The position numbers were made by a program, and so were the translations under genes. 64,000 nucleotides of DNA from Comamonadaceae bacterium UBA4962. GTDB lineage: Bacteria > Pseudomonadota > Gammaproteobacteria > Burkholderiales > Burkholderiaceae_C. Below are positions 18,009 through 28,300 of the stretch, in pieces (position 1 is the stretch's first letter; every line of letters starts with the position of its first letter). The notes beneath the pieces are model-generated. The model was not told the DNA's origin. It was given only the letters and a program-made list of their open reading frames with translations, and did no database searches. The stretch spans positions 598,842-662,841 of the forward strand of contig DHAE01000007.1 in assembly GCA_002397315.1 (NCBI GenBank). The letters run 5' to 3'.

Positions 18009-19097
18009 TCAACCCTCCATGCCCGCCACTGCGGCAACGGCATCCGCGCCTGCGGCGGACACCTTCACTTCATCCACCATCACGCCCTCGGCCCGCAACT
18101 GCGCCACGGCAGCCGCCAGCCGGGCGGCCTCGCCGCTCACGTACACCGCCAGCGAACCGAAGGTCTGGGCCTGGATCTCGTCGATCTGGCCGTGCAGGAT
18201 GGAGAGGTCCAGCCGGTGCTCGCGGATGAGCCGCGACAGGATCGGCTGGTAGGCGCGCTCGCCTGAATACGACAGCCGCAGCAGCTCGCCCGTCTCGCTC
18301 GGCGGAAGCTGCGCGGCGAGCTGGCGCACGTGCTGCAGCACGCTGGCGGGCAGTTCCTGCGGCACGATCTCGTCGATGAGGCTCTTGGTGATCGGCTCGC
18401 GCGGGCGCGTGAACACATCCAGCACCGGCCCCTGCTCCACGATGCGCCCGGCATCGATCACGGCGACCCGGTCGGCCACCTGCTTGATGACCTGCATCTG
18501 GTGGGTGATGAGCACCACGGTGAGGCCCAGTTCCTGGTTCACCTGGCGCAGCAGCGCCAGGATGGAGCGCGTCGTCTCGGGGTCGAGCGCCGAGGTGGCC
18601 TCGTCAGAAAGCAATACCTTGGGCCGGCTGGCGAGCGCCCGGGCGATGCCCACGCGCTGCTTCTGCCCGCCGCTGATCTGCGCGGGGTAGCGGCCGGCCA
18701 GGTGCGACAGGCCCACCAGCTCGAGCAGCGGGTTCACGCGCTCGCGGATCGCGGCCCGGTCCATGCCGGCGAGTTCCAACGGCAGCGCCGCGTTGTCGAA
18801 CACGGTGCGGGACGACAGCAGATTGAAGTGCTGGAACACCATGCCGATGTCGCGGCGCGCGGCGCGCAGGTCGGCGTCGCCGAGCTTCGTGAGGTCGCGG
18901 CCCGCCACGATCACCTCGCCGGCCGTGGGCCGGTTCAGCAGGTTGATGACGCGCACGAGCGAGCTTTTGCCCGCGCCGCTGCGCCCGATGATGCCGAACA
19001 CTTCGCCCGGCTGGATCTGCAGGTCGATGCCCCGCAAGGCTTCGACGGGCCCGGTCGGGCCCTGGTAAATCTGGGTGATGCCCCGTAAATCGATCAT
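18009..19097 (-). CDS. metN: methionine ABC transporter ATP-binding protein
   Basis: ATPase of the methionine importer. The 362-residue protein has Walker A GRSGAGKSS (38-46), signature ISGGQKQRVGIARAL and Walker B LLSDEATSALD, then a C-terminal ACT-like NIL domain (about 265-345) that in E. coli binds methionine and inhibits transport. The start MIDLRGITQIYQG is chosen; the long open frame upstream (to 19697) is a GC-rich artefact overlapping the next gene. It is first in metN-metI-(chemoreceptor)-metQ. The 275-base region upstream contains an inverted repeat TTTCCT-GG-AGGAAA (19160-19173) of unknown role. Confidence 0.94.
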   Translation of the reverse strand: MIDLRGITQIYQGPTGPVEALRGIDLQIQPGEVFGIIGRSGAGKSSLVRVINLLNRPTAGEVIVAGRDLTKLGDADLRAARRDIGMVFQHFNLLSSRTVFDNAALPLELAGMDRAAIRERVNPLLELVGLSHLAGRYPAQISGGQKQRVGIARALASRPKVLLSDEATSALDPETTRSILALLRQVNQELGLTVVLITHQMQVIKQVADRVAVIDAGRIVEQGPVLDVFTRPREPITKSLIDEIVPQELPASVLQHVRQLAAQLPPSETGELLRLSYSGERAYQPILSRLIREHRLDLSILHGQIDEIQAQTFGSLAVYVSGEAARLAAAVAQLRAEGVMVDEVKVSAAGADAVAAVAGMEG

Positions 19098-19372
19098 GGC
19101 AATGCGGTCCGGCTCCGGCGCCCAGGGGCACGGTGGCCTCGGCGCAGGGCAGGATCGGTTTTCCTGGAGGAAAGGAGGTTGGAAGAAAACGCGGTGGGCG
19201 GCATGCCCCCCGGAAGCCCGCGCGTGCGGCACGTGCGGCGAGAGCGGGACTGTACGTGCGCGGCCGCCCAAAGCCAACGATCCAGCAATTGGATGCAAAG
19301 ACCTGGGAGTTATGAGCCGCGCCGGCCTGGCCGCGGCCCGGCCGCGCAACAGCCCGGATTTTCCCGCATTTC

Positions 19373-21442
19373 TCAGCGGCCCGGGGCGCCGACCATGTCC
19401 AGCACCTTGTGCACCAGGGCCTGCGCATCGAACGGCTTGACGATGAGCTCCATGCGGTGGGCGGCCAGGAAGCCCGGATCCATGGCCGCCTGCTCCGCGT
19501 AGCCGGTCATCAGCAGCACCAGGATGTGCGGCAGGCGCTCGCGCGCGTAATCCGCCACCTGCCGGCCATTGGGGCCCGGCAGGCCCACGTCGGACACCAG
19601 CAGATCGAAATGGATCGCCCCGGAGAGCATCGCCATGCCTTCGGCCCCCGTGGCCGCCGACATCACCTGGAACCCCAGGTCGCGCAGCAGTTCGCACACG
19701 AACTCGCGCACCGTGGCGTCGTCCTCCACCACGAGGATCGAGTCCGGCCGCTTGCCCCCTTCGGCACTGTCGAGCCCGCCAGTGGCCTCCTCGACCACGC
19801 CCTGCATCGAGCGCGGGAAATACAGCGACACGGACGTGCCCCGCCCCACCGTGCTGTCGAGCGCCACCGCGCCGCCGGACTGGCGCATGTAGCCGTAGAT
19901 CATCGACAGGCCCAGGCCCGTGCCCTGACCGATCGGCTTGGTGGTGAAGAACGGATCGAACGCGAGGTCCATCACCTCGCGCGTCATGCCGTGCCCGCTA
20001 TCGCTGACCCGCACGCCCACCAGGTCCCCGGCGGGCAGGCCCAGCGCCTCGCGCTCCGCGGCAGGCAGCAGGGTCGAGCCGGCCGGCAGATTGGTGCCGG
20101 TGATGCGCAGTTCGCCGCCGTCGGGCATCGCGTCGCGCGCGTTGATGGCGAGGTTGAGCACGGCGCTCTCGAGCTGGTGGGCATCGGTGAGCACGGGCCA
20201 CAGTTCGGCGGGGATCTCGACGGCCAACTGGATGTTCTCGCCGCAGGTATTGCGCAGCATGGGCTCCAGATCGCGGATGGAGCCCGCCACGTCCACGGGC
20301 CGCACGTCCAGCGGCTGGCGGCGCGAGAACGCCAGCAACCGCTGGGTGAGCGCGGCGGCCCGGCGCGCCGACGAGAGTCCGGCCTCCACGTAGCGGGGGA
20401 TGTCGTCCAGTTGGCCGCGCGCATGGCGCTGCCCGATCAGCTGCAGCGGCAGGACGACGCCCTGCAGCATGTTGTTGAAATCGTGCGCGATGCCGCCCGT
20501 GAGCTGGCCGATCGCCTCCATCTTCTGGCTGTGCCGCACGCGCTCCTGCGATTGCAGCAGCGCTTCGGTGCGGGCACGCTCGTCGGTCACGTCGCGGCCG
20601 ACGGCCTGCACGAACCCGTCGCCGGGAACGGCCGTCCAGTCGATCCAGCGGTCCGCGCCGCTGCGGTGGCGGAACCGCAGCGTGCCCTGGTGGCGCACCG
20701 CCTCGGCCAGGCGCTGCACGTCTCCCGGCACGCGCAGGGCCTCGTCGTCGTGGAGGAAGGACAGCAGGCGCCGGCCGATGGTTTCGTCTTCCGTATAGCC
20801 CAGCGTGGCCTCCCAGGCCGGGTTGACCGCGGCGATGGTGCCGTCGAGCCGCGTCACCACGAGCATGGCATCGGACAGCAGCCAGAGCCGGTTGCGGTCG
20901 GCCGTGCGGTCGGCCACCTGCTGGTCCAGCGAGGTGGCCAGATCCTGCAGCCGCTGCTGCGCCAGGAACTTGCCGGTGGTCTCGACGACCGTGTCCATGA
21001 AGCCCTGTACGGTTCCGTTCCCGTCGCAGACCGGGCTGTAGCAGAAGGTGAAGTAGGCCTGCTCGTCGTAGCCGTGCCGGCGCACGGTGACGGGGAAATC
21101 CTCCAGGAACATCGACTCGCCCGCCAGGGCGCGCTCGGCAATGGGGCCGATCGTCTCCCACGCCTCGGCCCAGACTTCATAAAAGGGCCGGCCGAGCGCG
21201 TTCAGCTTGGCCCCCAGGATGACGCCGAAGGCATCGTTGTGGATCGAGGTCATCTGCGGACCCCAGACCAGGCATTTGGGAAACTTGGAGGCGAGCACCA
21301 TCTGCGCGGCGACACGCAGCGACTCGGGCCAGGACTCCATCGGGCCCAGCGGCGTGGCCGCCCAGTCATGCCTGCGGACGCGCTCACCCATCTCGCTATC
21401 GGTCTTCAGGAAAATGGAGTGCGGAGGGAACGGAGCAGTCAT
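19373..21442 (-). CDS. hybrid sensor histidine kinase with PAS/GAF-like input and C-terminal receiver
   Basis: A 689-residue cytosolic kinase without membrane segments. An N-terminal PAS-like sensor (about 20-155, with HDWAATPLGPMESWP typical of this kinase class) is followed by a second PAS (about 185-285), a HisKA H-box with phospho-His320 (TGGIAHDFNN), an HATPase domain (NLAINARDAMPDGG; GTGLGLSMIYGYMRQSGG) and a receiver domain whose phospho-acceptor is Asp618 (LVSDVGLPG). The start MTAPFPPHS was chosen; upstream in-frame ATGs lie in a tetranucleotide repeat. No partner response regulator with an output domain is adjacent, so its target is unknown. Confidence 0.9.
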   Translation of the reverse strand: MTAPFPPHSIFLKTDSEMGERVRRHDWAATPLGPMESWPESLRVAAQMVLASKFPKCLVWGPQMTSIHNDAFGVILGAKLNALGRPFYEVWAEAWETIGPIAERALAGESMFLEDFPVTVRRHGYDEQAYFTFCYSPVCDGNGTVQGFMDTVVETTGKFLAQQRLQDLATSLDQQVADRTADRNRLWLLSDAMLVVTRLDGTIAAVNPAWEATLGYTEDETIGRRLLSFLHDDEALRVPGDVQRLAEAVRHQGTLRFRHRSGADRWIDWTAVPGDGFVQAVGRDVTDERARTEALLQSQERVRHSQKMEAIGQLTGGIAHDFNNMLQGVVLPLQLIGQRHARGQLDDIPRYVEAGLSSARRAAALTQRLLAFSRRQPLDVRPVDVAGSIRDLEPMLRNTCGENIQLAVEIPAELWPVLTDAHQLESAVLNLAINARDAMPDGGELRITGTNLPAGSTLLPAAEREALGLPAGDLVGVRVSDSGHGMTREVMDLAFDPFFTTKPIGQGTGLGLSMIYGYMRQSGGAVALDSTVGRGTSVSLYFPRSMQGVVEEATGGLDSAEGGKRPDSILVVEDDATVREFVCELLRDLGFQVMSAATGAEGMAMLSGAIHFDLLVSDVGLPGPNGRQVADYARERLPHILVLLMTGYAEQAAMDPGFLAAHRMELIVKPFDAQALVHKVLDMVGAPGR

Positions 21443-21515
21443 GGGCCCCGGATGATGACACGACCCGCCCACCGCAGCAGCCGCTACGCCCATGATCCCT
21501 GTGGGCAGAAGGCAC

Positions 21516-21532
21516 GTTCCATATTCTGGAAC
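21516..21532. promoter_or_regulatory. inverted repeat GTTCCA-5-TGGAAC upstream of the hybrid kinase gene
   Basis: Perfect six-base arms (21516-21521, 21527-21532) around TATTC. It closely resembles the LysR/azoR element at 12062-12077 (spacer ATTC). It lies 74 bases before the kinase start, so a regulatory role is plausible, but the binding protein is unknown. Confidence 0.3.
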
Positions 21533-21597
21533 ATGGCAGCGTTCGGGTCGTGCACCCCCGCCTTGCACTTGCCTTGGACCGAATGGCAGGGCCCCCT

Positions 21598-21622
21598 GCA
21601 CGCACGCACGCACGCACGCACG
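21598..21622. repeat. GCAC tetranucleotide tandem repeat
   Basis: Six perfect GCAC units followed by degenerate copies (to about 21640) in the intergenic region between the kinase and MFS genes. It is a simple-sequence repeat that could vary by slippage. It lies downstream of the MFS stop and about 155 bases before the kinase start. Confidence 0.75.
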
Positions 21623-21661
21623 TACGGACGCATGCACGCGCCGGGCGGCCGGCCGTGCCGT

Positions 21662-22894
21662 TCAGGGCCGGGCGTGCTGCGGCCGGCCGCCGGCCATGCG
21701 CACCGCGAGGGCACCGGCCGACGCGGCGGTGGCCAGCGCGGCCACGCCCAGCCAGCCCCAGCGGGCCATGGCCAGCGCACCGAGCGCCGAGCCCGTGGCC
21801 ATGCCGATGAACACGCCGGTGAAGAGCAGCGCATTCAGGCGGCTGCGGGCGGCGGGCTCCAAACCGTAGACCAGCGTCTGGTGCGCGACCAGCGCCGCCT
21901 GGATGCCGAAATCGAACCCGATCGCGCAGGCCACGAGCAGGCCGATCTGCGCCCAGGCCGGCAGCCACTGTGCGAGCAGCAGAGCCGCGAAAGACACCAG
22001 CGCCAGCCCGGCCCCCAGCCGCGTGACCAGATCCGGCCCGCGCCGGTCGGCCAGGCGGCCTGCCAGCGGCGCCGCCATGGCACCCGCAGCGCCGGCGAGC
22101 CCGAACGCGCCGGCGGCGGCGCTGCCCCAGTGGAATTCACTGTGCAGCATGACGGCCAGCGTCGACCAGAAGGCGCTGAACGCCACCGACAGCAGGCCCT
22201 GCGCCAGCGCCGCGCGGCGCAGCGGCCGCTGCGCCCGCCAGAGCGCTGCCATGGAGGCGATCAGCGCCCCATAGCCGAGCTGCGTGGTCGGCGCGAAACG
22301 CGGCAGCCAGCGCCACGCCGCCACGCCCAGCAGGGCGACCCCGCCCGCGGCCGCGGCATACACCGCGCGCCAGCCGAAAACCTCGGCGCCCAGCCCGCTC
22401 ACGACCCGCGACAGCAGGATGCCCAGCAGCAGCCCGGTCATCACCGTGCCGACCACCTTGCCGCGCGCCTGCACGGGCGCCAGCGTGGCGGCTGCGGGCA
22501 CCACGTCCTGCGCGAGCGTCGCGGCCAGGCCCACGGCGAGGCTGGCCGCGAGCAGCGCACCGATGCCCGGGGCGGCGGCACTCGCCAGCAGCGCGGCCGC
22601 CAGCACGGCGGCCTTGGCGAGGATGATGCGGCGGCGATCGAACCGGTCGCCCAGCGGAGCGAGCAGGAGGATGCCGAGGGCATAGCCGAGCTGCGTCAGG
22701 GTGGGCACGAGACCGACAGAACCTTCGGCGGCATGGATGTCCGGGCCCAGGATGCCCAGCATCGGCTGGCTGTAATACAGCGAAGCCACGCTCACGCCCG
22801 CCGTGGTGGCGAGCAGGAAGACGAGCGGCGCGGGAACGCCTGGAGCACTGGGTGTGGAGTGCGCAGTGTTATGCGCTGAATGAATGGTGGTCAT
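21662..22894 (-). CDS. MFS transporter (drug:H+ antiporter type)
   Basis: A 410-residue major facilitator with about 12 hydrophobic segments. The loop 2-3 motif appears as LAPLGDRFDRRR (motif A, GxLaDrxGrkr type), with a second copy GRLADRRG in the C-terminal half. It probably exports small molecules; the substrate is unknown. The start MTTIHSAHN is preferred; an ATG 12 bases upstream is possible. It is divergent from a LysR gene, an arrangement usual for inducible efflux pumps. Confidence 0.88.
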   Translation of the reverse strand: MTTIHSAHNTAHSTPSAPGVPAPLVFLLATTAGVSVASLYYSQPMLGILGPDIHAAEGSVGLVPTLTQLGYALGILLLAPLGDRFDRRRIILAKAAVLAAALLASAAAPGIGALLAASLAVGLAATLAQDVVPAAATLAPVQARGKVVGTVMTGLLLGILLSRVVSGLGAEVFGWRAVYAAAAGGVALLGVAAWRWLPRFAPTTQLGYGALIASMAALWRAQRPLRRAALAQGLLSVAFSAFWSTLAVMLHSEFHWGSAAAGAFGLAGAAGAMAAPLAGRLADRRGPDLVTRLGAGLALVSFAALLLAQWLPAWAQIGLLVACAIGFDFGIQAALVAHQTLVYGLEPAARSRLNALLFTGVFIGMATGSALGALAMARWGWLGVAALATAASAGALAVRMAGGRPQHARP

Positions 22895-22985
22895 GGTGTC
22901 GGGCATCGGAGAACAGCGATGGAGCAAGTGTCCATGTGGCGGAAGCGGCGCGGTAGTGGGCACAGGCGCAGATACGATATACGCC

Positions 22986-23993
22986 ATGCGCATGACCAAA
23001 GCCCCAGCACCGAGCCCCGCCCCCTCCCCGCCCGCTGCCGGCAGCGACCGCATCGAACTGCTGCAGACCTTCGTCCGGATCGTGGAGAGCGGCAGCCTGT
23101 CCGCCGCCGCGCAGCAGCTCGGCACGACGCAGCCCACGGTGAGCCGCCGGCTGCAGGCGCTGGAGCGCAGCCTCGGGCTGCGGCTGCTGCAGCGCTCCAC
23201 CCACGCGATGAAGCTCACCGACGACGGCGAGCGCTGCTTCGCCCATGCGAGCGAATTGCTGGCCCACTGGCTGGCGATGGAGTCGGATCTGCGCGGCGCC
23301 CACGACACGCCGCGCGGCCTGCTGCGCGTGCAGGCGCCGCATGCCTTCGGGCAGGACCAGCTCATCGCACCGCTGGCCGATTTTCTGCGCCGCCACCCCG
23401 GGGTGTCGGTCGAATGGCTGCTGCACGACCGCCCACCGGATTTCATCGCCGAGGGCATCGACTGCGCCATCCAGGTCGGGCCGCTGCTCGACCCGTCCGT
23501 CGTGGCCGTGCACATCGCCGAAGTGCCCCGCATCGTCGTGGCCGCGCCGCAGCTGCTGGAGGCGCACGGCGGCCCACCCGCGCACCCGCACGGTTTGCGG
23601 GATCTGCCCTGGCTGGCACTGCGCACCTACTACGTGCGTGAGGTGGTGCTGTACGCGGAAGACGCCCATGGTGTCGGCGGCGATGACGGGCACGGTGCCG
23701 GGCCGGCGCCCGAAACCATCGCGATCGAGCCGCGCATGCGCACCGACAGCCTCCATGCCCTGCGGCACGCCGCGCTCGCGGGCCTGGGCACGGCCCTGGT
23801 GTCGGCCTGGGTGGTGCAGGAGGATCTGCGCTCGGGCCGGCTCGTGCACCTCGTGCCGGGCTGGCACGCCTCGCCCTTGCCGGTGCACCTGGTCTACCCG
23901 CCCGCGCGCCACCAGCCTGCCCGGCTGCGCGCCTTCCTGGAGGCGATGCGCGTGGCGATCCCGTCATTGGCCGGCATGCGCGCGCGGCGCTGA
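22986..23993 (+). CDS. LysR-family transcriptional regulator
   Basis: A 335-residue regulator with an HTH at about residues 22-80 (GSLSAAAQQLGTTQPTVSRRLQALE) and a substrate-binding domain. The start MRMTKAPAPS is chosen: a longer frame from 22884 would run through the divergent promoter and into the MFS start. A Pro/Ala-rich 15-residue N-terminal extension precedes the HTH. Gene order suggests that it controls the divergent MFS pump. An unusual insert (DDGHGAGPAPETIAIEPRMR region, about 230-255) lies inside the effector domain. The 3' end overlaps the convergent MFS gene by 30 bases. Confidence 0.9.
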   Translation: MRMTKAPAPSPAPSPPAAGSDRIELLQTFVRIVESGSLSAAAQQLGTTQPTVSRRLQALERSLGLRLLQRSTHAMKLTDDGERCFAHASELLAHWLAMESDLRGAHDTPRGLLRVQAPHAFGQDQLIAPLADFLRRHPGVSVEWLLHDRPPDFIAEGIDCAIQVGPLLDPSVVAVHIAEVPRIVVAAPQLLEAHGGPPAHPHGLRDLPWLALRTYYVREVVLYAEDAHGVGGDDGHGAGPAPETIAIEPRMRTDSLHALRHAALAGLGTALVSAWVVQEDLRSGRLVHLVPGWHASPLPVHLVYPPARHQPARLRAFLEAMRVAIPSLAGMRARR

Positions 23994-25310
23994 CGGCCCG
24001 GGCGCAGCCGCACCGCAGGCGGCTCCACCGGATGGCGCGGTGCCCCGCCGGTCCAGCGCCCGCAGTGCCGGGGAGGCGAATCCGAGCAGGCCCACACCGG
24101 TACCCAGCAGCCCGACCACGACGAACAGCCACCGCACGCCGATGGCTTCGCCGAGCGGCGCTGCCGCCATCAGCCCCAGCGGGGCGGCCAGCCCCATCAG
24201 GGCATTGAGCAGGGCCAGCGCCCGCCCCTGCATTCCGTGCGGAATCACGGTCTGCAGCAGTGCCACGAGCGGCGCGTTGCCCAGGGCGAAGGCCGCGCCG
24301 CCCACCGTCCACCACGCCACGGCGACGGCGAAGAGCCGCTGCGGTGCCAGCCCGGTGAGCGCCAGCGCGAGGCACGAAACGGCCAGCCCGCCCAACACCC
24401 ACGGCACTTGCCGGCGCGGGGCGAGCACCGCGGCCAGCATTCCGCCGGCCACCATGCCGACGCCCGCGAGCGCCTCCATCCATGCCACTTCGGGCGGGCC
24501 GCCCGCGAAGTGCTCCTTGACCAGCAACGGCGCCAGGGTGAACGCGGGCATCACCGCCACCATCAGCGCGCCGAGCAGCAGGTAGAGCCGCCGCAGTCCC
24601 GGATCGCGCCAGACGAACCGCAGCCCCGCGCGGAAATCGCTCCACACGCCCGCCCGCGCACCCGTTCCAGCGCCCTCTTCGTGCCCCGGCTGCGGAATGC
24701 GGTAGATCAGCAGCGGCACGATGCCCAGCAGGGCCGTGGCCACGTCGATGCCCAGGGCCCACGCCAGCGGCACGGTTCCGAGCGCGAGCGCCCCGAGCGG
24801 CGCCGCGCCCACCAGCGACAGGCTCACCAGCGTCTGGTTCATGCCCGCCGCCCGCGGCAGGAAGCCGGCCGGCACCAGCATGGCGACGCTCGCCTCCGCC
24901 GCCGGCATCTGGAACGCCTGCATCGCGCTGCGCACCGCGAGGATCGTGTACGCGTGCCAAAGCTGCGCCTCCCCGCTCGCGAGCAGGGCCATCATCGCCA
25001 GCATGCACGCGGCACTGACCGCATCGGCCGCGATCATGAGCGCGCGGCGGCTCCAGCGGTCGGCCAGCACGCCGCCCAGCGGACTCAGCACCGCCTGGGG
25101 CAGCAGCGCCGCGAGCCCGGCCGTCGCCAGCGCCTGCACGCTGCCCGTGGTGTCGGTGATCCACCAGAGCAGCACGAACTGGGTCACCGCCGAGCCGAGG
25201 AGCGACAGGGCCTGTCCGGCGAAGATGCATCCGTAGCGCCAGCCCCAGGCAGTACCCGGATGCGCGGGGCCCGCATGTTCCGGCACGGGAGCGTTGCGGA
25301 CCGCAGTCAT
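23964..25310 (-). CDS. MFS transporter (DHA3-like) following the RND pump
   Basis: A 448-residue major facilitator with about 12 membrane segments. Motif A-like LGGVLADRWSRRALM sits after TM2. The overall pattern recalls the MFS_3/DHA3 group (macrolide or siderophore exporters such as EntS). Its ATG overlaps the stop of the RND transporter gene by four bases (ATGA), so it is translationally coupled to the efflux operon. Adding an inner-membrane MFS where an outer-membrane channel gene often sits is unusual. The C-terminus is Ala/Gly/Pro-rich and runs into the convergent LysR gene. Confidence 0.88.
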   Translation of the reverse strand: MTAVRNAPVPEHAGPAHPGTAWGWRYGCIFAGQALSLLGSAVTQFVLLWWITDTTGSVQALATAGLAALLPQAVLSPLGGVLADRWSRRALMIAADAVSAACMLAMMALLASGEAQLWHAYTILAVRSAMQAFQMPAAEASVAMLVPAGFLPRAAGMNQTLVSLSLVGAAPLGALALGTVPLAWALGIDVATALLGIVPLLIYRIPQPGHEEGAGTGARAGVWSDFRAGLRFVWRDPGLRRLYLLLGALMVAVMPAFTLAPLLVKEHFAGGPPEVAWMEALAGVGMVAGGMLAAVLAPRRQVPWVLGGLAVSCLALALTGLAPQRLFAVAVAWWTVGGAAFALGNAPLVALLQTVIPHGMQGRALALLNALMGLAAPLGLMAAAPLGEAIGVRWLFVVVGLLGTGVGLLGFASPALRALDRRGTAPSGGAACGAAAPGPSAPRAHAGQ

Positions 25311-28300
25311 GCTTCCTCCCCTGCCGTTGCATCGGATCCGCCAGTGGGGCGGTGCCGCGCGCGCCAGCCCGCCGCCCGTTCCTGCAGCCCGGTCACGACC
25401 ACGAAGAACACCGGCACGAAGAACACCGCCAGCAGCGTGCCGCTCAGCATGCCGCCGAACACGCCGGTGCCGATGGCATGCTGCGTCTCCGCGCTGGCGC
25501 CGGAAGCCAGCATCAGCGGCACCACGCCCAGTGCGAACGCGAGCGAAGTCATCAGGATCGGCCGCAGGCGCAGGCGTGCGGCGTTCACCGCCGCGTCGAC
25601 GAGGCCCTGCCCTTGCGCATGCAGCTGCCGCGCGAATTCCACGATCAGGATCGCGTTCTTGGCCGACAGGCCGATGATGGTGATCATCCCGACCTTGAAG
25701 AACACGTCGTTGGGCAACCCGCGCCACATCACGGCCGCCACGGCGCCGAGAAGTCCGAGCGGCACCACGAGCATGACTGACAGCGGGATCGACCAGCTCT
25801 CGTACAGCGCCGCCAGCACCAGGAACACCACGAGCGCGGACAGCAGCATCAGCATCGGGGCCTGGGCGGCCGACTGGCGCTCCTGCAGCGACTGGCCCGT
25901 CCACGCCACGGCGAAGCCCGGTGGCAACTGGGCCACGAGGCGCTCCATCTCGGCCATCGCATCGCCACTGGACACGCCGGGCGCCGCACCGCCGGCGATG
26001 CGCATGGCCGGGTAGCCCTGGAAGCGCATCATCTGCTGCGGCGATTCGGTCCACTCCGCGTTCACCACCTCGCGCAGCGGCACCAGACCGCCGGAGGCGT
26101 TGCGCACGCGCAGCCGCAGCACGTCGTCCAGCTGCATGCGGGCGGGCGCATCGGCCTGCACGATCACCTGCTGCATGCGCCCCGCGTTGGGAAAGTCGTT
26201 GACGTAGGTGGAACCCATCGCCGACGACAGCGTGCTGCTCACGGCGTTGAACGACAGCCCCAGGGCCTCGGCCTTGTGCCGGTCGATGTTCAGGCGGATG
26301 CTGGCGCCCGGCGGCAATCCGTCGGGATAGACGCCCCGCACCACCGTGCTCCGAGCGGCCAGCTCCATGAGCCGAGACTGTGCCGCCGCCAGCGCCTCGG
26401 GGCCGCGGCCGGCGCGGTCCTGCAGGAACAGCGTGAACCCCGAAGAGGTTCCGAGTTCGTCGATCGCCGGCGGCAGCAGGGTCATCACCGTGCCTTCGGC
26501 CGTGCGCTGCATGGCCGCCTGTGCCAGCGCCGCCTCCTCGCGCGCGGTGGCACCGCCCCGCTCGCTCCAGTCCCGCAGCATGGTGAAGGCCATCGCCGCG
26601 TTCGACCCCGAGCCCGAGAAGCTGAAGCCCTGGATGACGAGGTTCGACGCCAGTCCAGGTCGCGTAGCGACGTGCGCCTCATACGCCTTGGCGACGCTCA
26701 GCGTGCGCTCGCTGGTGGCACCCGTCGGCAACTGGATGGACGTCATGAAATAGCCCTGGTCCTCCTCCGGCAGGAACGATGAGGGCAACTGACGCGCCGC
26801 CAGCACCAGCACCACGCAGACGGCCGCGAAGGCCGCCATGGTGCGGCCGCCGCGCCCTGCCAGGCGCGCCACGCGCGATGCGTAGCCCTGCGTCATCCGG
26901 TCGAATCCGCGGTTGAACGCTCCGAAGAAGCCGCGCTTCGCATGGTGGCCGGGATCGACCGGGCGCAGCAGCGTGGCGCACAGCGCCGGGGTGAGCGTGA
27001 GCGCCAGGAAGGCCGAGAAGAGGATCGACACCGCCATCGACAGCGTGAACTGCCGGTAGATGACGCCCACCGAACCCGCCGCGAACGCCATCGGAATGAA
27101 CACGGCCGTCAGCACCAGCGTGATGCCGACCACCGCGCCGGTGATCTCGCGCATGGCCCGGGACGTCGCCTCGCGCGGCGAGAGCCCTTCCGTGGCCATC
27201 AGCCGCTCCACGTTCTCCACCACCACGATGGCATCGTCCACGATGATGCCGATCGCCAGCACCATGCCGAACATCGTGAGCACGTTGATCGAAAAGCCCG
27301 CCACCAGCATCACAGCGAACGTGCCCAGCAGCGCGATCGGGGCCACGATCGCGGGGATGAGCGTGTAGCGCACGTTCTGCAGGAAGAGGAACATCACGAG
27401 GAACACCAGCACCATGGCCTCGGCCAGCGTGTGCAGCACCTTCTCGATGGAGACCTTCACGAACGGCGCGGTGTCGAACGGCACGGACACCTGCATGCCC
27501 GCCGGCATGGTGCGCGACAGTTCCGCCAGCCGCGCCTTCACGGCCTCGGCGGTGCGCACGGCGTTGGCACCCGGCGAGAGCTGCACCGCGGCGCTGGTCG
27601 CGGGCCGGCCGTCCTCGCGGTTGGAGAACGCGTACGACTGCGCCCCCAGTTCCACGCGCGCCACGTCGCCCACCACCACCTTCGCGCCGTCCGGCCGCGC
27701 CCGCACCACGATCGCCGCGAACTGCTCCGGCGTGGAGAGTTGCCCCTGCACCGTCAGCGGCACGGTGACACGCTGCCCGGGCAGCGCGGGCGCATCGCCG
27801 ATGCGTCCGGGCGCCACCTGTGCGTTCTGCTGCTCGATCGCCTGGGTCACGTCGCCGATCGCGAGGCCGTAGGCCAGCAGGCGCTCCGGGTCCACCCAGA
27901 TGCGCATGGCCTGTTCCGCCCCGAACAGCTGCACGCGGCCCACGCCTTCGACACGCCGCAGCTCCTGCACGACGTGGCGCGCCATGTAGTCGTTGAGTGC
28001 CACCTCGTCGTGGCGGCCACCCTGCGACGTGAGGCCGATCAGCATCAGGAAGCTGGACGTCGCGGACTCGACCTGCAGGCCGTTCTGGCGCACCGCCTGC
28101 GGCAGGCGCGGCTCCACCGCCTTGATGCGGTTCTGCACGTCCACCTGGGCGAGCTCCGCATCGGTGCCGGGCTTGAAGGTCGCGGTGATCTGCGCGCTGC
28201 CCGAGGTATCGACCGACGATTCGAAGTACAGCAGGTTCTTGACGCCCGAAAGTTCCCGCTCGATCAGGCTCACCACCGAATCGTTCAGCGTCTGCGGCGT

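Noticed and set aside
19280..19294. ATCCA-gcaat-TGGAT inverted repeat upstream of metN
   Set aside because: Short and 180 bases from the start codon; it matches no methionine-regulation motif that I can recall, so it is not listed as a site.
19409..22879. 1156-codon plus-strand open frame opposite the kinase and MFS genes
   Set aside because: Spans two well-supported minus-strand genes; its sequence is Arg/His/Gln-rich without motifs, as expected for an antisense frame in high-GC DNA.
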